Part shown: positions 37,272-46,787 of the stretch, piece by piece
Layout of the letters: each line of letters starts with the position of its first letter
Numbering within the stretch: position 1 is the stretch's first letter
Origin: Nocardia mangyaensis
Lineage (GTDB): Bacteria > Actinomycetota > Actinomycetes > Mycobacteriales > Mycobacteriaceae
Assembly: GCF_001886715.1 (NCBI RefSeq)
Contig: NZ_CP018082.1
Coordinates: forward strand, 1,488,001-1,552,000
Length of the DNA stretch: 64,000 bases
Direction: 5' to 3'
Made by a program: the position numbers and the translations under genes
The notes under the pieces: generated by a model
The model's database searches: none
Told to the model about the DNA's origin: nothing
The model's input: the letters and a program-made list of their open reading frames with translations, nothing else

Positions 37272-39997
37272 AGTCGGCGACGCGCACGGGGCCGGCGGTC
37301 GAGGAGCCGGAGTGGCAGGTACTCGACATGCGTCTGTTGCCCGCCGCGCTCGGGTGCTGGCTGGCGACGATCGTCGCGGTGACCCTCGGATGGTTCGCCG
37401 GCCTGCTGCTCGCGGTCGGCGCTGTCGGGCTGGCGATCGGGCTGTGGGTGGTGTTGCTGTGGGCGATGGCGCATCGGCGGGAACGGTGGCGGGTGGTCGC
37501 CGTCACCGGGCTGGCGACCATGGTGCTCGCCGCGGGGTTCGGCGCTGCGGGCGCGTGGCGGGAACACCAGGTGCAGACGCATCCGCTGCGAGAGTCGTTC
37601 GGTCGCTCGGTGAATGTGGTCGCGGTGGTGTCCGACGACGCGAAGCCGATGCGCTCCAGCGCTTTCGGCGGTCAGCGGCGTTGGATCGTGCACGCGGGTC
37701 TGCGCGAGTTCGGTGGCGGTGCGACATCGACGCGCGTCGGCGGTGCGATCGTCGTCTTGGCGGAGGGCTCCGAATGGGCGGAGTTGTCGCCCGGTCAGGT
37801 GGTTCGCTTCCGGGCCAAGGTGAGTGAACCGAATCGGGCGGACCTGACCATCGCCACCTTGCAGGCCAACGCCGTCGTCGAACGGATCGGTGACCCGCCG
37901 TGGTGGCAGCGATGGGCCACGTCCGTGCGCACGGATCTGGTGGATTCGGCAGCGCGGGCGTTGCCGCCCGCCGCCGCGGGATTGCTGCCCGCGTTGGTTG
38001 TCGGTGACACCTCGGCGCTGTCCGACGAGGTGCGCGATGCCTTCGAAATAGCCGGCCTGCAACACCTCTGCGTGGTCAGTGGCGCGAACTTCACCATCTT
38101 GTTGACCGCGTTGCTCGCGCTGACCCGTCTGGCCACAGCGGGTCCGCAGACCAGCGCCGCAGCAGCAGCCGGGGCGGTGGTGCTGTTCGTGGTCGTCGCT
38201 CGGCCCGATCCCAGTGTGCTGCGTGCGGCGGCGATGGGATCGGTGACGGTGCTGGCACTGCTGACCGGTCGCCGCAAGCAGGCGCTACCGGCGCTGTGCG
38301 CGGCGGTGATCGGATTGCTCGCCGTGGCACCGCAATTGGCGGTGAGCGCTGGATTCGCGCTTTCGGTGATCGCCACAGCAGGTTTGATCCTGCTCGCCCC
38401 GAGCTGGGCGGACTGGTTGCGGGCGCGCGGATGGTGGCGCGCACCGGCGGAGATCGTCGCGGTGGCGGCCGGAGCCTTCGTCGTGACGCTGCCACTGATG
38501 GTGGCGTTGTCGGGGCGGGTGAGTCTGGTGGCCATCGCGGCGAACGCACTGGTGGCGCCAGTGATCGGGTTGATCACGGTGATCGGGGCAGTCGGTGCGG
38601 TCACGGCCTGCCTGTGGGGTGAAGCCGCGGTGTGGGTGCTGTGGTGCGCGCGTCCGCCACTGTGGTGGTTGCTCGGTGTAGCCGATCGCGCCGCGGCGGT
38701 GCCTGGAGCCACGGTGTCGGTGAGCTCGGGCGTCACCGCGGGGCTGGTCGCCGCCGTGATCGTCGTCGCGATCGTGGCTGCGCTGCGCTGGTCGAGGACG
38801 CGCAGGCTGCTCGCTGTCGCCGTGTTGGGGATGGCAGTGGTGCTGGTACCGGTGCGGCTGTTCCAGCCCGGATGGCCGCCGGACGGGTGGGTGCTGGCGA
38901 TGTGCGATGTCGGCCAAGGGGACGGGCTGGCACTGTCCGTCGGTTCCGGGGCAGCGGTCGTCATCGACACCGGTCCCGACCCGCGGCTGATCCGCCACTG
39001 CCTGGACCGCCTGCGGATCACTCGCATCTCGTTGCTGGTACTCACCCATCCCCATGCCGACCACATCGCCGGACTGTCCGGCGCGATCGACGGGCGTGTC
39101 GTCGACGCGATCGGGACCGCACCCGGCGAATTGCGCTCCACCGTCGATCACGACTGCCCTACGCGCCCGCGGGGAGACGACCAGGCCACCACGCAACCCG
39201 GTGTTGTTCCCAGCGAATCAGGCGAGACCGCGTCTCCGTCATCGGCCGCCACCACCGAGCCCACCGGGCCGGGACAGCGAGCTGCATCCGGGGCGTCCGG
39301 ATCGCTGCCGCCGACTGGACCGCCGGTGTCTTCGGCGAGGGTGGCGGCCTCCTGTGCCCTGTCCTCGGCAGGTGACCGGGCGGGCTCCGAAGCGGCCACA
39401 CATCGCGACCACCACGAACACGCCGACGACTCCGGCGGAGTGGAGCGTGTGTCCGCGCTGGCCCGCGCGGCGCGCATTCCACTGCTCGAGCTCCACGCAG
39501 GGCATGTGATCCCTTTCAACGGTGTGGAACTGACGGTTCTCTCGCCGAGCCGGATCGTGCCGACAACCTTGCCACAGAACGAAGCCAACGACCGTTCACT
39601 GGTCCTGAAGGCCCGCACCGCGATCGGCACCATCCTGTTCACCGGCGATATCGAAGCCGACGCGCAAACCAGTCTGCTGCGCAACCACGACGTCCGAGCC
39701 GACATCCTCAAGGTCCCCCATCACGGATCCCGAACCACCACCCCGGAATTCCTCCGCGCCGTCCATCCCCGCCTCGCCCTGATCAGCGCGGGCGCCGACA
39801 ATGCGTTCGGCCATCCCCACTCCACCATCACCGCCACCCTCACCGAACTGGGTGCCACCATCGCCCGCACCGACCGCGACGGCGACACCATCGTCCTCGG
39901 CGATCCCGCCCACCTACGAACCGTCACGACCCGCCGCCGCACCCCGACCGCGCCCTCCGCACGGCTGTCAGGGGTCCTACGTAGGATCGGCCCGTGA
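37268..39997 (+). CDS. comEC: ComEC/Rec2-family DNA uptake channel protein
   Basis: ComEC forms the membrane channel for single-stranded DNA uptake. The 909-residue product has two N-terminal membrane segments, an OB-fold-like external region with the DUF4131 pattern, the competence domain with many membrane helices ([20 protein letters not shown] signature) and a C-terminal metallo-beta-lactamase domain. The metal motif is HPHADHIAG (H594, H596, D598, H599), with [12 protein letters not shown] and VPHHGSRT further on. About 95 residues of Ser/Thr/Gly/Pro low complexity (roughly 628-722) interrupt the lactamase domain. The start overlaps the small upstream ORF; holA overlaps the stop. Confidence 0.92.
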   Translation: MKSATRTGPAVEEPEWQVLDMRLLPAALGCWLATIVAVTLGWFAGLLLAVGAVGLAIGLWVVLLWAMAHRRERWRVVAVTGLATMVLAAGFGAAGAWREHQVQTHPLRESFGRSVNVVAVVSDDAKPMRSSAFGGQRRWIVHAGLREFGGGATSTRVGGAIVVLAEGSEWAELSPGQVVRFRAKVSEPNRADLTIATLQANAVVERIGDPPWWQRWATSVRTDLVDSAARALPPAAAGLLPALVVGDTSALSDEVRDAFEIAGLQHLCVVSGANFTILLTALLALTRLATAGPQTSAAAAAGAVVLFVVVARPDPSVLRAAAMGSVTVLALLTGRRKQALPALCAAVIGLLAVAPQLAVSAGFALSVIATAGLILLAPSWADWLRARGWWRAPAEIVAVAAGAFVVTLPLMVALSGRVSLVAIAANALVAPVIGLITVIGAVGAVTACLWGEAAVWVLWCARPPLWWLLGVADRAAAVPGATVSVSSGVTAGLVAAVIVVAIVAALRWSRTRRLLAVAVLGMAVVLVPVRLFQPGWPPDGWVLAMCDVGQGDGLALSVGSGAAVVIDTGPDPRLIRHCLDRLRITRISLLVLTHPHADHIAGLSGAIDGRVVDAIGTAPGELRSTVDHDCPTRPRGDDQATTQPGVVPSESGETASPSSAATTEPTGPGQRAASGASGSLPPTGPPVSSARVAASCALSSAGDRAGSEAATHRDHHEHADDSGGVERVSALARAARIPLLELHAGHVIPFNGVELTVLSPSRIVPTTLPQNEANDRSLVLKARTAIGTILFTGDIEADAQTSLLRNHDVRADILKVPHHGSRTTTPEFLRAVHPRLALISAGADNAFGHPHSTITATLTELGATIARTDRDGDTIVLGDPAHLRTVTTRRRTPTAPSARLSGVLRRIGP
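39976..39996 (+). promoter_or_regulatory. Candidate leaderless promoter of holA
   Basis: TAGGAT at 39982-39987, within the palindrome CCTACGTAGG (39976-39985), ends six bases before the GTG start at 39994. It lies inside the comEC 3' end, so holA may be expressed both with and without comEC. Confidence 0.4.
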
Positions 39998-40962
39998 GCG
40001 AACACCCTGCGGTGCATCTGGTTCTCGGTGACGAGGAGTTGCTGGTCGAGCGTGCGGTGGCGCGGGTGACCGGGGAAGTCCGGGCGAGTGCCCCCGATCC
40101 GGAATCGGTGCCGGTGGACCGGTTGCGTGCCGGGGACGCGAGCACCGCCGAACTGGCGGAGCTGCTGAGTCCCTCACTGTTCGCCGAGGATCGGGTGATC
40201 GTGCTCGAGTCGGCTGCGGAGGCGGGCAAGGACGCGGTGGCGGTGATCACCGAGGCGGCGGCCGACCCGCCCGACGGTGTGGTGTTGATCGTGCTGCATT
40301 CGGGCGGCGGCCGGGCCAAGGCGTTGGCGTCCGCGCTGCAGAAGCAAGGTGCGGTCGTGCACGACTGCGCGAAACTCGCCAAGGGCGCCGAACGGGCGGA
40401 GTTCGTGCGCGCCGAGTTCCGCTCGGCGGGCGTCAAGGTCTCGACCGAGGTGGTCCAGGTCCTGCTCGAATCCGTCGGTTCCGAACTGCGCGAGCTCGCC
40501 GCGGCCTGCTCGCAGCTGGTGGCCGACACCGGTGGCAAGGTCGACGCGAATGCTGTGCGCCGCTACTACTCCGGCCGCGCCGAGGTCACCGGATTCGATG
40601 TCGCCGAACTGGCCGTTGCCGGCGATCGCCCCGCAGCCATGGAAGCTCTGCGCTGGGCCACCGACCGCGGTGTCGCGCATGTGCTGCTGGCCGACGCCCT
40701 CGCCGACTCCGTACACACCATCGCCCGCGTCGGCTCGGCAGGCCGCGGCGACCCGTTCACACTCGCCCAGCAACTCGGCATGCCGCCGTGGAAGGTGAAA
40801 AAAGCCCAGGCCCAGGCCCGCGGCTGGAACCCCGCCACCATCGGTACCGCCCTCCAGGTCGTCGCCACCCTCAACGCCGACGTCAAGGGCGGCGCCGCCG
40901 ACGCCACCTACGCCGTGGAACACGCCCTCTCCCGCATCCTCGACCTCCGAGCCGCAGGCTGA
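39994..40962 (+). CDS. holA: DNA polymerase III delta subunit
   Basis: HolA is the clamp-loader subunit that opens the beta sliding clamp. The 322-residue product has the family N-terminus [16 protein letters not shown], the [14 protein letters not shown] strand, [19 protein letters not shown] and the C-terminal helical collar domain ([19 protein letters not shown]). The usual length is matched. The GTG start overlaps the comEC stop. rpsT lies nearby on the opposite strand, which repeats the M. tuberculosis order Rv2413c/Rv2412. Confidence 0.93.
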   Translation: MSEHPAVHLVLGDEELLVERAVARVTGEVRASAPDPESVPVDRLRAGDASTAELAELLSPSLFAEDRVIVLESAAEAGKDAVAVITEAAADPPDGVVLIVLHSGGGRAKALASALQKQGAVVHDCAKLAKGAERAEFVRAEFRSAGVKVSTEVVQVLLESVGSELRELAAACSQLVADTGGKVDANAVRRYYSGRAEVTGFDVAELAVAGDRPAAMEALRWATDRGVAHVLLADALADSVHTIARVGSAGRGDPFTLAQQLGMPPWKVKKAQAQARGWNPATIGTALQVVATLNADVKGGAADATYAVEHALSRILDLRAAG

Positions 40963-41072
40963 GTCGGCGAACCGGCGCCCGTCCGCACTGACCGACACGG
41001 CCGGGTCGCCATGGAATCGGGATCGAATCGCGATGTCTGTCCGCTATCGCAGCTGGCAGGGTTGATCATGAC

Positions 41073-42365
41073 ATGGACGAGTCGATCGAGAGCCGGAACG
41101 GGGAGCGCGGGCGCGGTCGACGCGCTCGGGGGTCGGCGGGGCCGGTGGCCAGGCGGGTGGTCAAGGTGGTGGTGGCGGCGTTGTCGGCGGCGGTGGTCGT
41201 GATCACCGCGTACGGGTGGTCGACGGCGGGGAACTTCGATGCGGGATTTCTGCGCTCGTACGCGCTGGGGGAGGACGCGCCGCATTCGCTCGACGGTGAT
41301 CTGAACGTGCTGCTGATCGGCCTGGACACCAGGCGCGACCAGAACGGGGACGAGTTGCCGAAGGAGGTGCTCGACCAATTGCACGCGGGTGACGGTGACG
41401 AAGGCGGATACAACGCCAACACCTTGATCCTGGTGCACATTCCGGCCGCGATGGACAAGATCGTCGCGGTGTCGATCCCGCGCGACAACTACGTTCCGGT
41501 GACCGGCATCCCCGGATACACCCACGCCAAGATCAAGGAAACCTACGGGTTGAAGAAGGCCGCGGTGCAGGACCAGATGATCGCGCGCGGCGTCACCGAT
41601 CAGCGCACACTCGAGCAGGCGGGCCGGGAGGCGGGCCGGGCCTCGACCGTCGCCGCGGTGCGTGATCTGACCGGCGTGCCGATCGACCGATTCGCCGAGG
41701 TCACCCTCGCCGGTTTCTACGATCTGGCCGCCGCGCTCGGCGGGGTCGAGGTGTGCCTGAACAACCCGGTGCGCGACACGGAGTACTCCGGCGCCGACTT
41801 CCCCGCAGGCCGTCAGCACCTGAATCCGGCGCAGGCACTGGCCTTCGTCCGGCAGCGGCACGGCCTGGAAAACGGTGATCTGGACCGGACCCATCGCCAG
41901 CAGGCCTTCCTGACCTCGGTGGCCCGGCAGCTGCACAGCGCGGGCACGCTCACCGATCCCGGCAAGTTGTCGGCGCTGATGGCGGTGGCGCACCGCAATA
42001 TCGTGCTGTCGGACGGCTGGAACATGACCGAGTTCGTCCGCACTCTCGGCGGCGCGGACGATCCAGAGGTCGAATTCCGCACCCTGCCGGTGCTGCGCTA
42101 CGACGTGATCGACGGTCAGGACGTCAATATCGTCGACCGGGCCGCGATCCGCCGGGAGGTCGCCGCCGCGTTCGGGTTGCGGATTCCGCCCTCGTCAACC
42201 GTGCGGCCCACCGTGCGACGCACCGAACCGCCGACGGCCTGGTCGACCGAGCAGACGACCGGCGCCTGGCGGACCAGTACGACCACGTCGGTGTCGGGCA
42301 CTCCCGACGCGGGCACGCCGGTCCGCAGCGACATCACCTCGGGTGAGATCCGCTGTGTGAACTGA
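41073..42365 (+). CDS. LytR-CpsA-Psr (LCP) family cell-wall ligase
   Basis: LCP proteins attach arabinogalactan or other anionic polymers to peptidoglycan. The 430-residue product has a short cytoplasmic Arg-rich start, one transmembrane segment (residues 26-48) and an extracellular LCP domain. That domain contains NVLLIGLDTRRDQ, the polyprenyl-phosphate-binding arginines in VSIPRDNYV and FVRQRHGLENGDLDRTHRQQ. The tail is Thr/Pro-rich and ends in a single cysteine. It stands alone, 110 bases after holA, and converges with the small acidic gene. Confidence 0.92.
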   Translation: MDESIESRNGERGRGRRARGSAGPVARRVVKVVVAALSAAVVVITAYGWSTAGNFDAGFLRSYALGEDAPHSLDGDLNVLLIGLDTRRDQNGDELPKEVLDQLHAGDGDEGGYNANTLILVHIPAAMDKIVAVSIPRDNYVPVTGIPGYTHAKIKETYGLKKAAVQDQMIARGVTDQRTLEQAGREAGRASTVAAVRDLTGVPIDRFAEVTLAGFYDLAAALGGVEVCLNNPVRDTEYSGADFPAGRQHLNPAQALAFVRQRHGLENGDLDRTHRQQAFLTSVARQLHSAGTLTDPGKLSALMAVAHRNIVLSDGWNMTEFVRTLGGADDPEVEFRTLPVLRYDVIDGQDVNIVDRAAIRREVAAAFGLRIPPSSTVRPTVRRTEPPTAWSTEQTTGAWRTSTTTSVSGTPDAGTPVRSDITSGEIRCVN

Positions 42366-42371
42366 CCGGAC

Positions 42372-42617
42372 TCACTCGCCGACGACAGCCAACGGCTCCT
42401 CGTCGTCCTCGAGGTCCTCGTAGCGGCCTTCCCACTCGTCGTAGAGCGGGACCTCGTCCTCGCGGGTGACGATCCACGCGGCGCCGTAGCCACCGTCCTC
42501 GTCGGGCACCATCACATTCTCGATCTTGAGACCGATCCCGAGGATCTCCGCCGCGCGGATCACCTCGGCCAGGTCATCGCCTCGTACCACCGTTTGATTC
42601 GCGTACACCGTCAACAT
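42372..42617 (-). CDS. Small acidic conserved protein, unknown function
   Basis: The 81-residue product starts MLTVYANQTVVRGDDLAEVI and ends in a very acidic stretch (YEDLEDDEEPL). The even spacing of hydrophobic residues suggests a compact alpha/beta fold. I do not recognise a characterised family. I prefer the ATG at 42617 because the minus-strand hexamer TACCAT ends seven bases upstream, giving a leaderless start; a longer frame adds MSSATIPR. It lies between the LCP gene and rpsT. Confidence 0.65.
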   Translation of the reverse strand: MLTVYANQTVVRGDDLAEVIRAAEILGIGLKIENVMVPDEDGGYGAAWIVTREDEVPLYDEWEGRYEDLEDDEEPLAVVGE

Positions 42618-42638
42618 GCGCGGAATGGTAGCCGACGA

Positions 42639-42673
42639 CAAAAGCCGCCGTGGTCATCGAGGCCACGGCGGCT
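42639..42673 (-). terminator. Intrinsic terminator of rpsT
   Basis: AGCCGCCGTGG and CCACGGCGGCT form a perfect 11-bp stem (42643-42653 with 42663-42673) around a nine-base loop. On the minus strand the stem is followed by TTTTGTCG, a short T-tract. It lies 20 bases after the rpsT stop. Confidence 0.8.
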
Positions 42674-42693
42674 GCGTACTACGGGGTACTGCG

Positions 42694-42954
42694 TCAGATC
42701 TTGTTCAGAGCCAGCGCGAGCGCCGACTTCTTGTTGGCCGCCTGGTTGGCGTGGATGACGCCCTTGGAAGCGGCCTTGTCGAGCTTGCGGCTCGCGAACT
42801 GCAGCTGCTCAGCAGCCTTTTCCTTGTCACCGGCAGCGGCGGCTTCGCGGAAGGTGCGGATCGCGGTGCGCAGCGCGGACTTGACCGACTGGTTGCGCTT
42901 GCGCGCCGCCTCGTTGGTACGGATCCGCTTCATCTGGGACTTGATGTTGGCCAC
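42694..42954 (-). CDS. rpsT: 30S ribosomal protein S20
   Basis: S20 is a helical primary-binding protein of the small subunit. The 86-residue product begins with GTG (read as Met) then [20 protein letters not shown], the family start, and contains [17 protein letters not shown] at the end. AGAGGA lies eight bases upstream on the minus strand. The longer frame upstream to 43020 lacks family similarity. A good intrinsic terminator follows. Confidence 0.96.
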   Translation of the reverse strand: MANIKSQMKRIRTNEAARKRNQSVKSALRTAIRTFREAAAAGDKEKAAEQLQFASRKLDKAASKGVIHANQAANKKSALALALNKI

Positions 42955-43155
42955 GCCTGTATCCTCTGGTTTCCTGTCGCTGGGTGGTTTGCCTTGAAAG
43001 CTCGTTGGGCGCGCGCCCACGATGCAGCAGATGGTGCTGAACTACGGGTAACACCGCGCCGAAGATCGAGGTTACCAGCTGGGCACCCGCCGACGAAATC
43101 GGCCCTGCGGCGCCCGCGGATCTCGCTCGCGCGCCGCCGCCGATTTCACCCGTTT

Positions 43156-43222
43156 CAGGTGATGCAAGAAATTTACCTGTGTCTCACACGACCCTGCTGC
43201 CAGGTGATGCACAGTTTTTCTC
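43156..43222 (+). promoter_or_regulatory. Repeated 11-mer in the promoter region of the ATP-grasp operon
   Basis: CAGGTGATGCA occurs at 43156-43166 and 43201-43211, a 45-base period. The first copy continues to TTTACCTG (43172-43179), making an interrupted CAGGT/ACCTG inverted repeat. The stretch is much more A/T-rich than its surroundings and ends 11 bases before the ATG. It probably holds the promoter and an operator; the regulator is unknown. Confidence 0.5.
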
Positions 43223-44896
43223 ATGACCTCCACCACTGCGCCGAGTACGGCTCGATCTGCATCACCGGCGTTGGTGAGAACGAACGGGCATCCGGCATCC
43301 ACGCACACCGGCCTGTTCGAGGGATACGGCCCCGGCCGATTCGCCGACGCCTTCGACGAGATGTTCGACGCCTCGGGCAAGGTTCGGGCGCCCTATCGCG
43401 GCATCCACGCCGCGATGGCCGCCAACAACGTCGACGACCTGGCCAAACGCTCCGACGCCCTGGACCGCGCGTTCATCGATCAGGGCATCACCTTCTCGCT
43501 GTCGGGCCAGGAACGCCCGTTTCCGCTGGATCTGGTGCCGCGGGTGATCGCGGCCGCCGAGTGGGCCAAGCTCGAACGCGGGATCAAACAGCGGGTCACC
43601 GCGCTGGAACTGTTCCTGGCCGACGTCTACGGCGAGCAGAACATCCTACGTGACCAGGTGATCCCCAAGCGGCTGGTCACCTCGTGTGAACACTTCCACC
43701 GCGAAGCCGCCGGACTCGTCCCGCCCAACGGCGTGCGCATCCACGTCTCCGGCATCGACCTGGTGCGCGACGAACGCGGTGACTTCCGCGTGCTCGAGGA
43801 CAACCTGCGCTCGCCGTCGGGCGTCTCCTATGTGATGGAGAACCGGCGCACCATGGCCAGGGTCTTCCCCGACCTGTTCTCCTCGCACCGGGTGCGGGCC
43901 GTCGGTGACTACCCGGGGCATTTGTTACGGGCGTTGCGTGCCTCGGCCGCCCCCAACGAGGCCGACCCGACCGTGGTCGTGCTCACCCCCGGCGTGCACA
44001 ACTCCGCCTACTTCGAGCACTCCCTGCTGGCCAGGCAGATGGGTGTGGAGCTGGTCGAGGGCCGTGACCTGTTCTGCCGCGACAATGTCGTCTACATGCG
44101 CACGACGGCGGGGGAGCGCCAGGTCGACGTCATCTACCGGCGCATCGATGACACCTTCCTCGACCCCATGCACTTCCGTCCCGATTCGGTGCTCGGCGTC
44201 GCCGGGGTGCTCAATGCCGCCCGCGCGGGCAATGTCGTCATCTCCAGCGCGATCGGCAACGGCGTCGGCGACGACAAGCTGATCTACACCTACGTGCCGA
44301 CGATCATCGAGTACTACCTGGGCGAGAAGCCGATCCTGCCCAATGTCGACACCTTCCGCTGCTGGCTCGACGAGGAACGCGAGGAAGTGCTCGATCGGGT
44401 CGGGGAGCTGGTGATCAAGCCGGTCGAGGGGTCCGGCGGCTACGGCATCGTGATCGGTCCCGACGCGAGCCCCCGCGAGCTCGAGACGATCAAACGCAAG
44501 GTCAAGACCGATCCGCGTGGCTGGATCGCGCAGCCGGTGGTGCAGCTGTCGACGGTGCCGACCAAGATCGGCAACGATTTGGCGCCCCGCCACGTCGACC
44601 TGCGCCCCTTCGCGGTCAATGACGGTGAGGACATCTGGGTGCTGCCGGGCGGACTGACCAGGGTCGCGCTGCCGGAAGGCTCGCTGGTGGTGAACTCGAG
44701 CCAGGGCGGTGGCAGCAAGGACACCTGGGTGCTGGCTTCGCGCTCGGGCACGGCCGAGCGGGAACTGGCCGGTCCGGAACTGGTGAGCGATCCGCCGCAG
44801 GCCGATTCGTTCGAGATCGGTCGCGAGCTCAGTGCGCCGCAGGCCAATCAGCAACAGCAGCAACAACAACAGACGCAGCGGCTGATCGGGGAATAA
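43223..44896 (+). CDS. Circularly permuted ATP-grasp protein
   Basis: The 557-residue product belongs to the circularly permuted ATP-grasp family (Rv2411c position), enzymes thought to ligate carboxylates to amines with ATP. Visible features are VLEDNLRSPSGVSYVMENRR, VIYRRIDDTFLDP and the ATP-site segments VIKPVEGSGGYGIVIG and LRPFAVNDGEDIWVLPGGLT. The last 20 residues contain eight consecutive glutamines encoded by mixed CAG and CAA codons. The ATG at 43223 is the first after the A/T-rich region. The alpha-E gene starts five bases after its stop; the three-gene unit is conserved in actinobacteria. Confidence 0.9.
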   Translation: MTSTTAPSTARSASPALVRTNGHPASTHTGLFEGYGPGRFADAFDEMFDASGKVRAPYRGIHAAMAANNVDDLAKRSDALDRAFIDQGITFSLSGQERPFPLDLVPRVIAAAEWAKLERGIKQRVTALELFLADVYGEQNILRDQVIPKRLVTSCEHFHREAAGLVPPNGVRIHVSGIDLVRDERGDFRVLEDNLRSPSGVSYVMENRRTMARVFPDLFSSHRVRAVGDYPGHLLRALRASAAPNEADPTVVVLTPGVHNSAYFEHSLLARQMGVELVEGRDLFCRDNVVYMRTTAGERQVDVIYRRIDDTFLDPMHFRPDSVLGVAGVLNAARAGNVVISSAIGNGVGDDKLIYTYVPTIIEYYLGEKPILPNVDTFRCWLDEEREEVLDRVGELVIKPVEGSGGYGIVIGPDASPRELETIKRKVKTDPRGWIAQPVVQLSTVPTKIGNDLAPRHVDLRPFAVNDGEDIWVLPGGLTRVALPEGSLVVNSSQGGGSKDTWVLASRSGTAERELAGPELVSDPPQADSFEIGRELSAPQANQQQQQQQQTQRLIGE

Positions 44897-44901
44897 CACA
44901 C

Positions 44902-45879
44902 ATGCTGGCTCGTAACGCCGAATCCCTGTACTGGATCGGCCGATACGTCGAGCGCGCCGACGACACCGCGCGCATCCTGGACGTGGCCGTGCATCAACTG
45001 CTCGAAGACGCCACCGTCGACGCCGACCGCACCTCCCGCGTGCTGCTCAAGGTGCTCGGCATCGAGCCCCCCGAAGGGCTGCGCCTCGATGTCTGGTCGG
45101 TGACCGATCTCGTCGCGTTCAGCCACGACCACGGCGTCTCGATCAGCGACTCCATCGCCAAGGCGCGCGAAAACGCCCGTGGCGCCCGCGAAGTCACCTC
45201 CAGCGAGATGTGGGAGTGCATCAACGCCACCTACAACGGGCTCACGACGGCGGAACGGGCCGCGCGCGGGCTCGGCCCGCACGAGTTCTTCTCCTACGTC
45301 AAGGACCGCGCGGCGATGTTCACCGGGCTGACCGACTCGACCTTGAGCCGCGATGACGGCTATCGCTTCCTGCTGCTGGGCCGGTCCATCGAACGCATCG
45401 ACATGATGGTGCGCCTGCTGCTCTCGCGCGCCGGTGACCGCACCTCCTCACCCGCCTGGGTGACGGTGCTGCGCTCGGCGGGCGCGCACGACACCTACCT
45501 GCGCACCCATCGCGGCGCGCTCGACGCCGCCAGGGTCGCCGAATTCATCCTGATCGACCGGCTGTTCCCCCGCTCGGTGTTCCACACCCTGCGGGTGGCC
45601 GAGGCCTGCCTGACCGAGCTGGATCAGCGGCCGGGCAGCCGGGTCGGCGCGCGGCACGAGGCGCAGCGCGTGCTCGGCCGGGCACGCAGCGAACTCGAGT
45701 TCCTGCCGCCGGGAGTGTTGTTGGAAGACCTGCAGAACCGACTGCTCACACTGCAGAAATGCTGCCGCGAGGTCAGTGAAGCCGTGTCACGTCAGTACTT
45801 CCACGCCGCCCCCTGGGTCGCCTGGACCGATGTGCGCAGCAGCCAGGACGGTCGCGTGCAGGTGGAGGGAGAGCTGTGA
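44902..45879 (+). CDS. Alpha-E domain protein
   Basis: The 325-residue product is an all-helical alpha-E domain protein (Rv2410c position). It has MLARNAESLYWIGRYVERAD at the start, a diagnostic sequence, and FLLLGRSIERIDMMVRLLLS in the middle. The biochemical role is unsettled; comparative genomics places it with ATP-grasp and transglutaminase-like proteins in peptide modification or amide ligation. The ATG follows the ATP-grasp stop by five bases. Its stop overlaps the GTG of the transglutaminase-like gene. Confidence 0.9.
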   Translation: MLARNAESLYWIGRYVERADDTARILDVAVHQLLEDATVDADRTSRVLLKVLGIEPPEGLRLDVWSVTDLVAFSHDHGVSISDSIAKARENARGAREVTSSEMWECINATYNGLTTAERAARGLGPHEFFSYVKDRAAMFTGLTDSTLSRDDGYRFLLLGRSIERIDMMVRLLLSRAGDRTSSPAWVTVLRSAGAHDTYLRTHRGALDAARVAEFILIDRLFPRSVFHTLRVAEACLTELDQRPGSRVGARHEAQRVLGRARSELEFLPPGVLLEDLQNRLLTLQKCCREVSEAVSRQYFHAAPWVAWTDVRSSQDGRVQVEGEL

Positions 45880-46718
45880 GCTGGCGGATCAGAGTGGTGC
45901 ACACCACCGGGTATGTCTACGACGCGCCGGTGACACGATCGTTCAACGAGGCCAGGCTCACCCCGCGCGCGGACAGCAGGCAGAACGTGATCCTCAATCG
46001 CGTCGAGACCGTGCCCGCCACCAGGGCCTACCGCTACACCGACTACTGGGGCACCGCGGTCACCGCCTTCGACCTCCACGCGCCGCACACCGAACTCGAG
46101 GTGACCGGGTCCTCGGTGGTGGAGACCGAACCGTTCTCCGAGCCGACCGAGGAACTGACCTGGGAGGAATTGCGGGCCGGGCCGGTCGTCGACCGGTTCG
46201 ACGAAATGCTCAGTCCCACCGCCTATGTGCCGCGTGACCGCAAACTCGCGACCGTGGCCCGTCAGCTCTCGCGTGGTGAGCCGCCCGCCAAGGCGGTGGT
46301 GCGCGCCGCGGAGTGGGTGCACAAGGAGATGGACTACATCGCGGGCACGACCTCGGTGCACACCTCCGCGCTGCAGGCCTTCGCCGAACGGCGCGGGGTC
46401 TGCCAGGACTACGCGCACCTGACGCTGGTGTTGTTGCGCAGCATGGGAATTCCCAGTCGCTACGTCTCGGGCTACCTGCATCCCAAGCCGAGTGCCGCGA
46501 TCGGCGAGACGGTGGCCGGGCAGTCGCACGCCTGGATCGAGGCGTGGACCGGGCAGTGGTGGGGTTACGACCCGACCAACAATCTGGCCGTCAACGAACA
46601 GCACGTCTCGGTCGGTGTCGGCCGCGATTACGCGGATGTGCCTCCTCTGAAAGGTGTTTTCTCCGGGGGCGGCTCGACAGACCTCGAAGTCGTTGTGGAG
46701 GTCACTCGCCTGGCGTAA
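45876..46718 (+). CDS. Transglutaminase-like cysteine protease-fold protein
   Basis: The 280-residue product has a bacterial transglutaminase-like N-terminal beta domain (residues 1-90) and a transglutaminase core. The catalytic triad is C176 in RRGVCQDYAH, H218 in GQSHAWIEAW and D232 in GYDPTNN. No signal peptide is present, so it acts in the cytosol. It closes the ATP-grasp/alpha-E operon (Rv2409c position) through a GTGA overlap. I infer peptide or amide hydrolysis opposed to the ligase, which is the proposal for this family. Confidence 0.9.
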   Translation: MSWRIRVVHTTGYVYDAPVTRSFNEARLTPRADSRQNVILNRVETVPATRAYRYTDYWGTAVTAFDLHAPHTELEVTGSSVVETEPFSEPTEELTWEELRAGPVVDRFDEMLSPTAYVPRDRKLATVARQLSRGEPPAKAVVRAAEWVHKEMDYIAGTTSVHTSALQAFAERRGVCQDYAHLTLVLLRSMGIPSRYVSGYLHPKPSAAIGETVAGQSHAWIEAWTGQWWGYDPTNNLAVNEQHVSVGVGRDYADVPPLKGVFSGGGSTDLEVVVEVTRLA

Positions 46719-46787
46719 TGTCGCGTTCGCTCGTGCGGACCCCGCTCGTCGGCGGGGGATCACTCCTCCCGAAAGAGGTGGCGGCCG

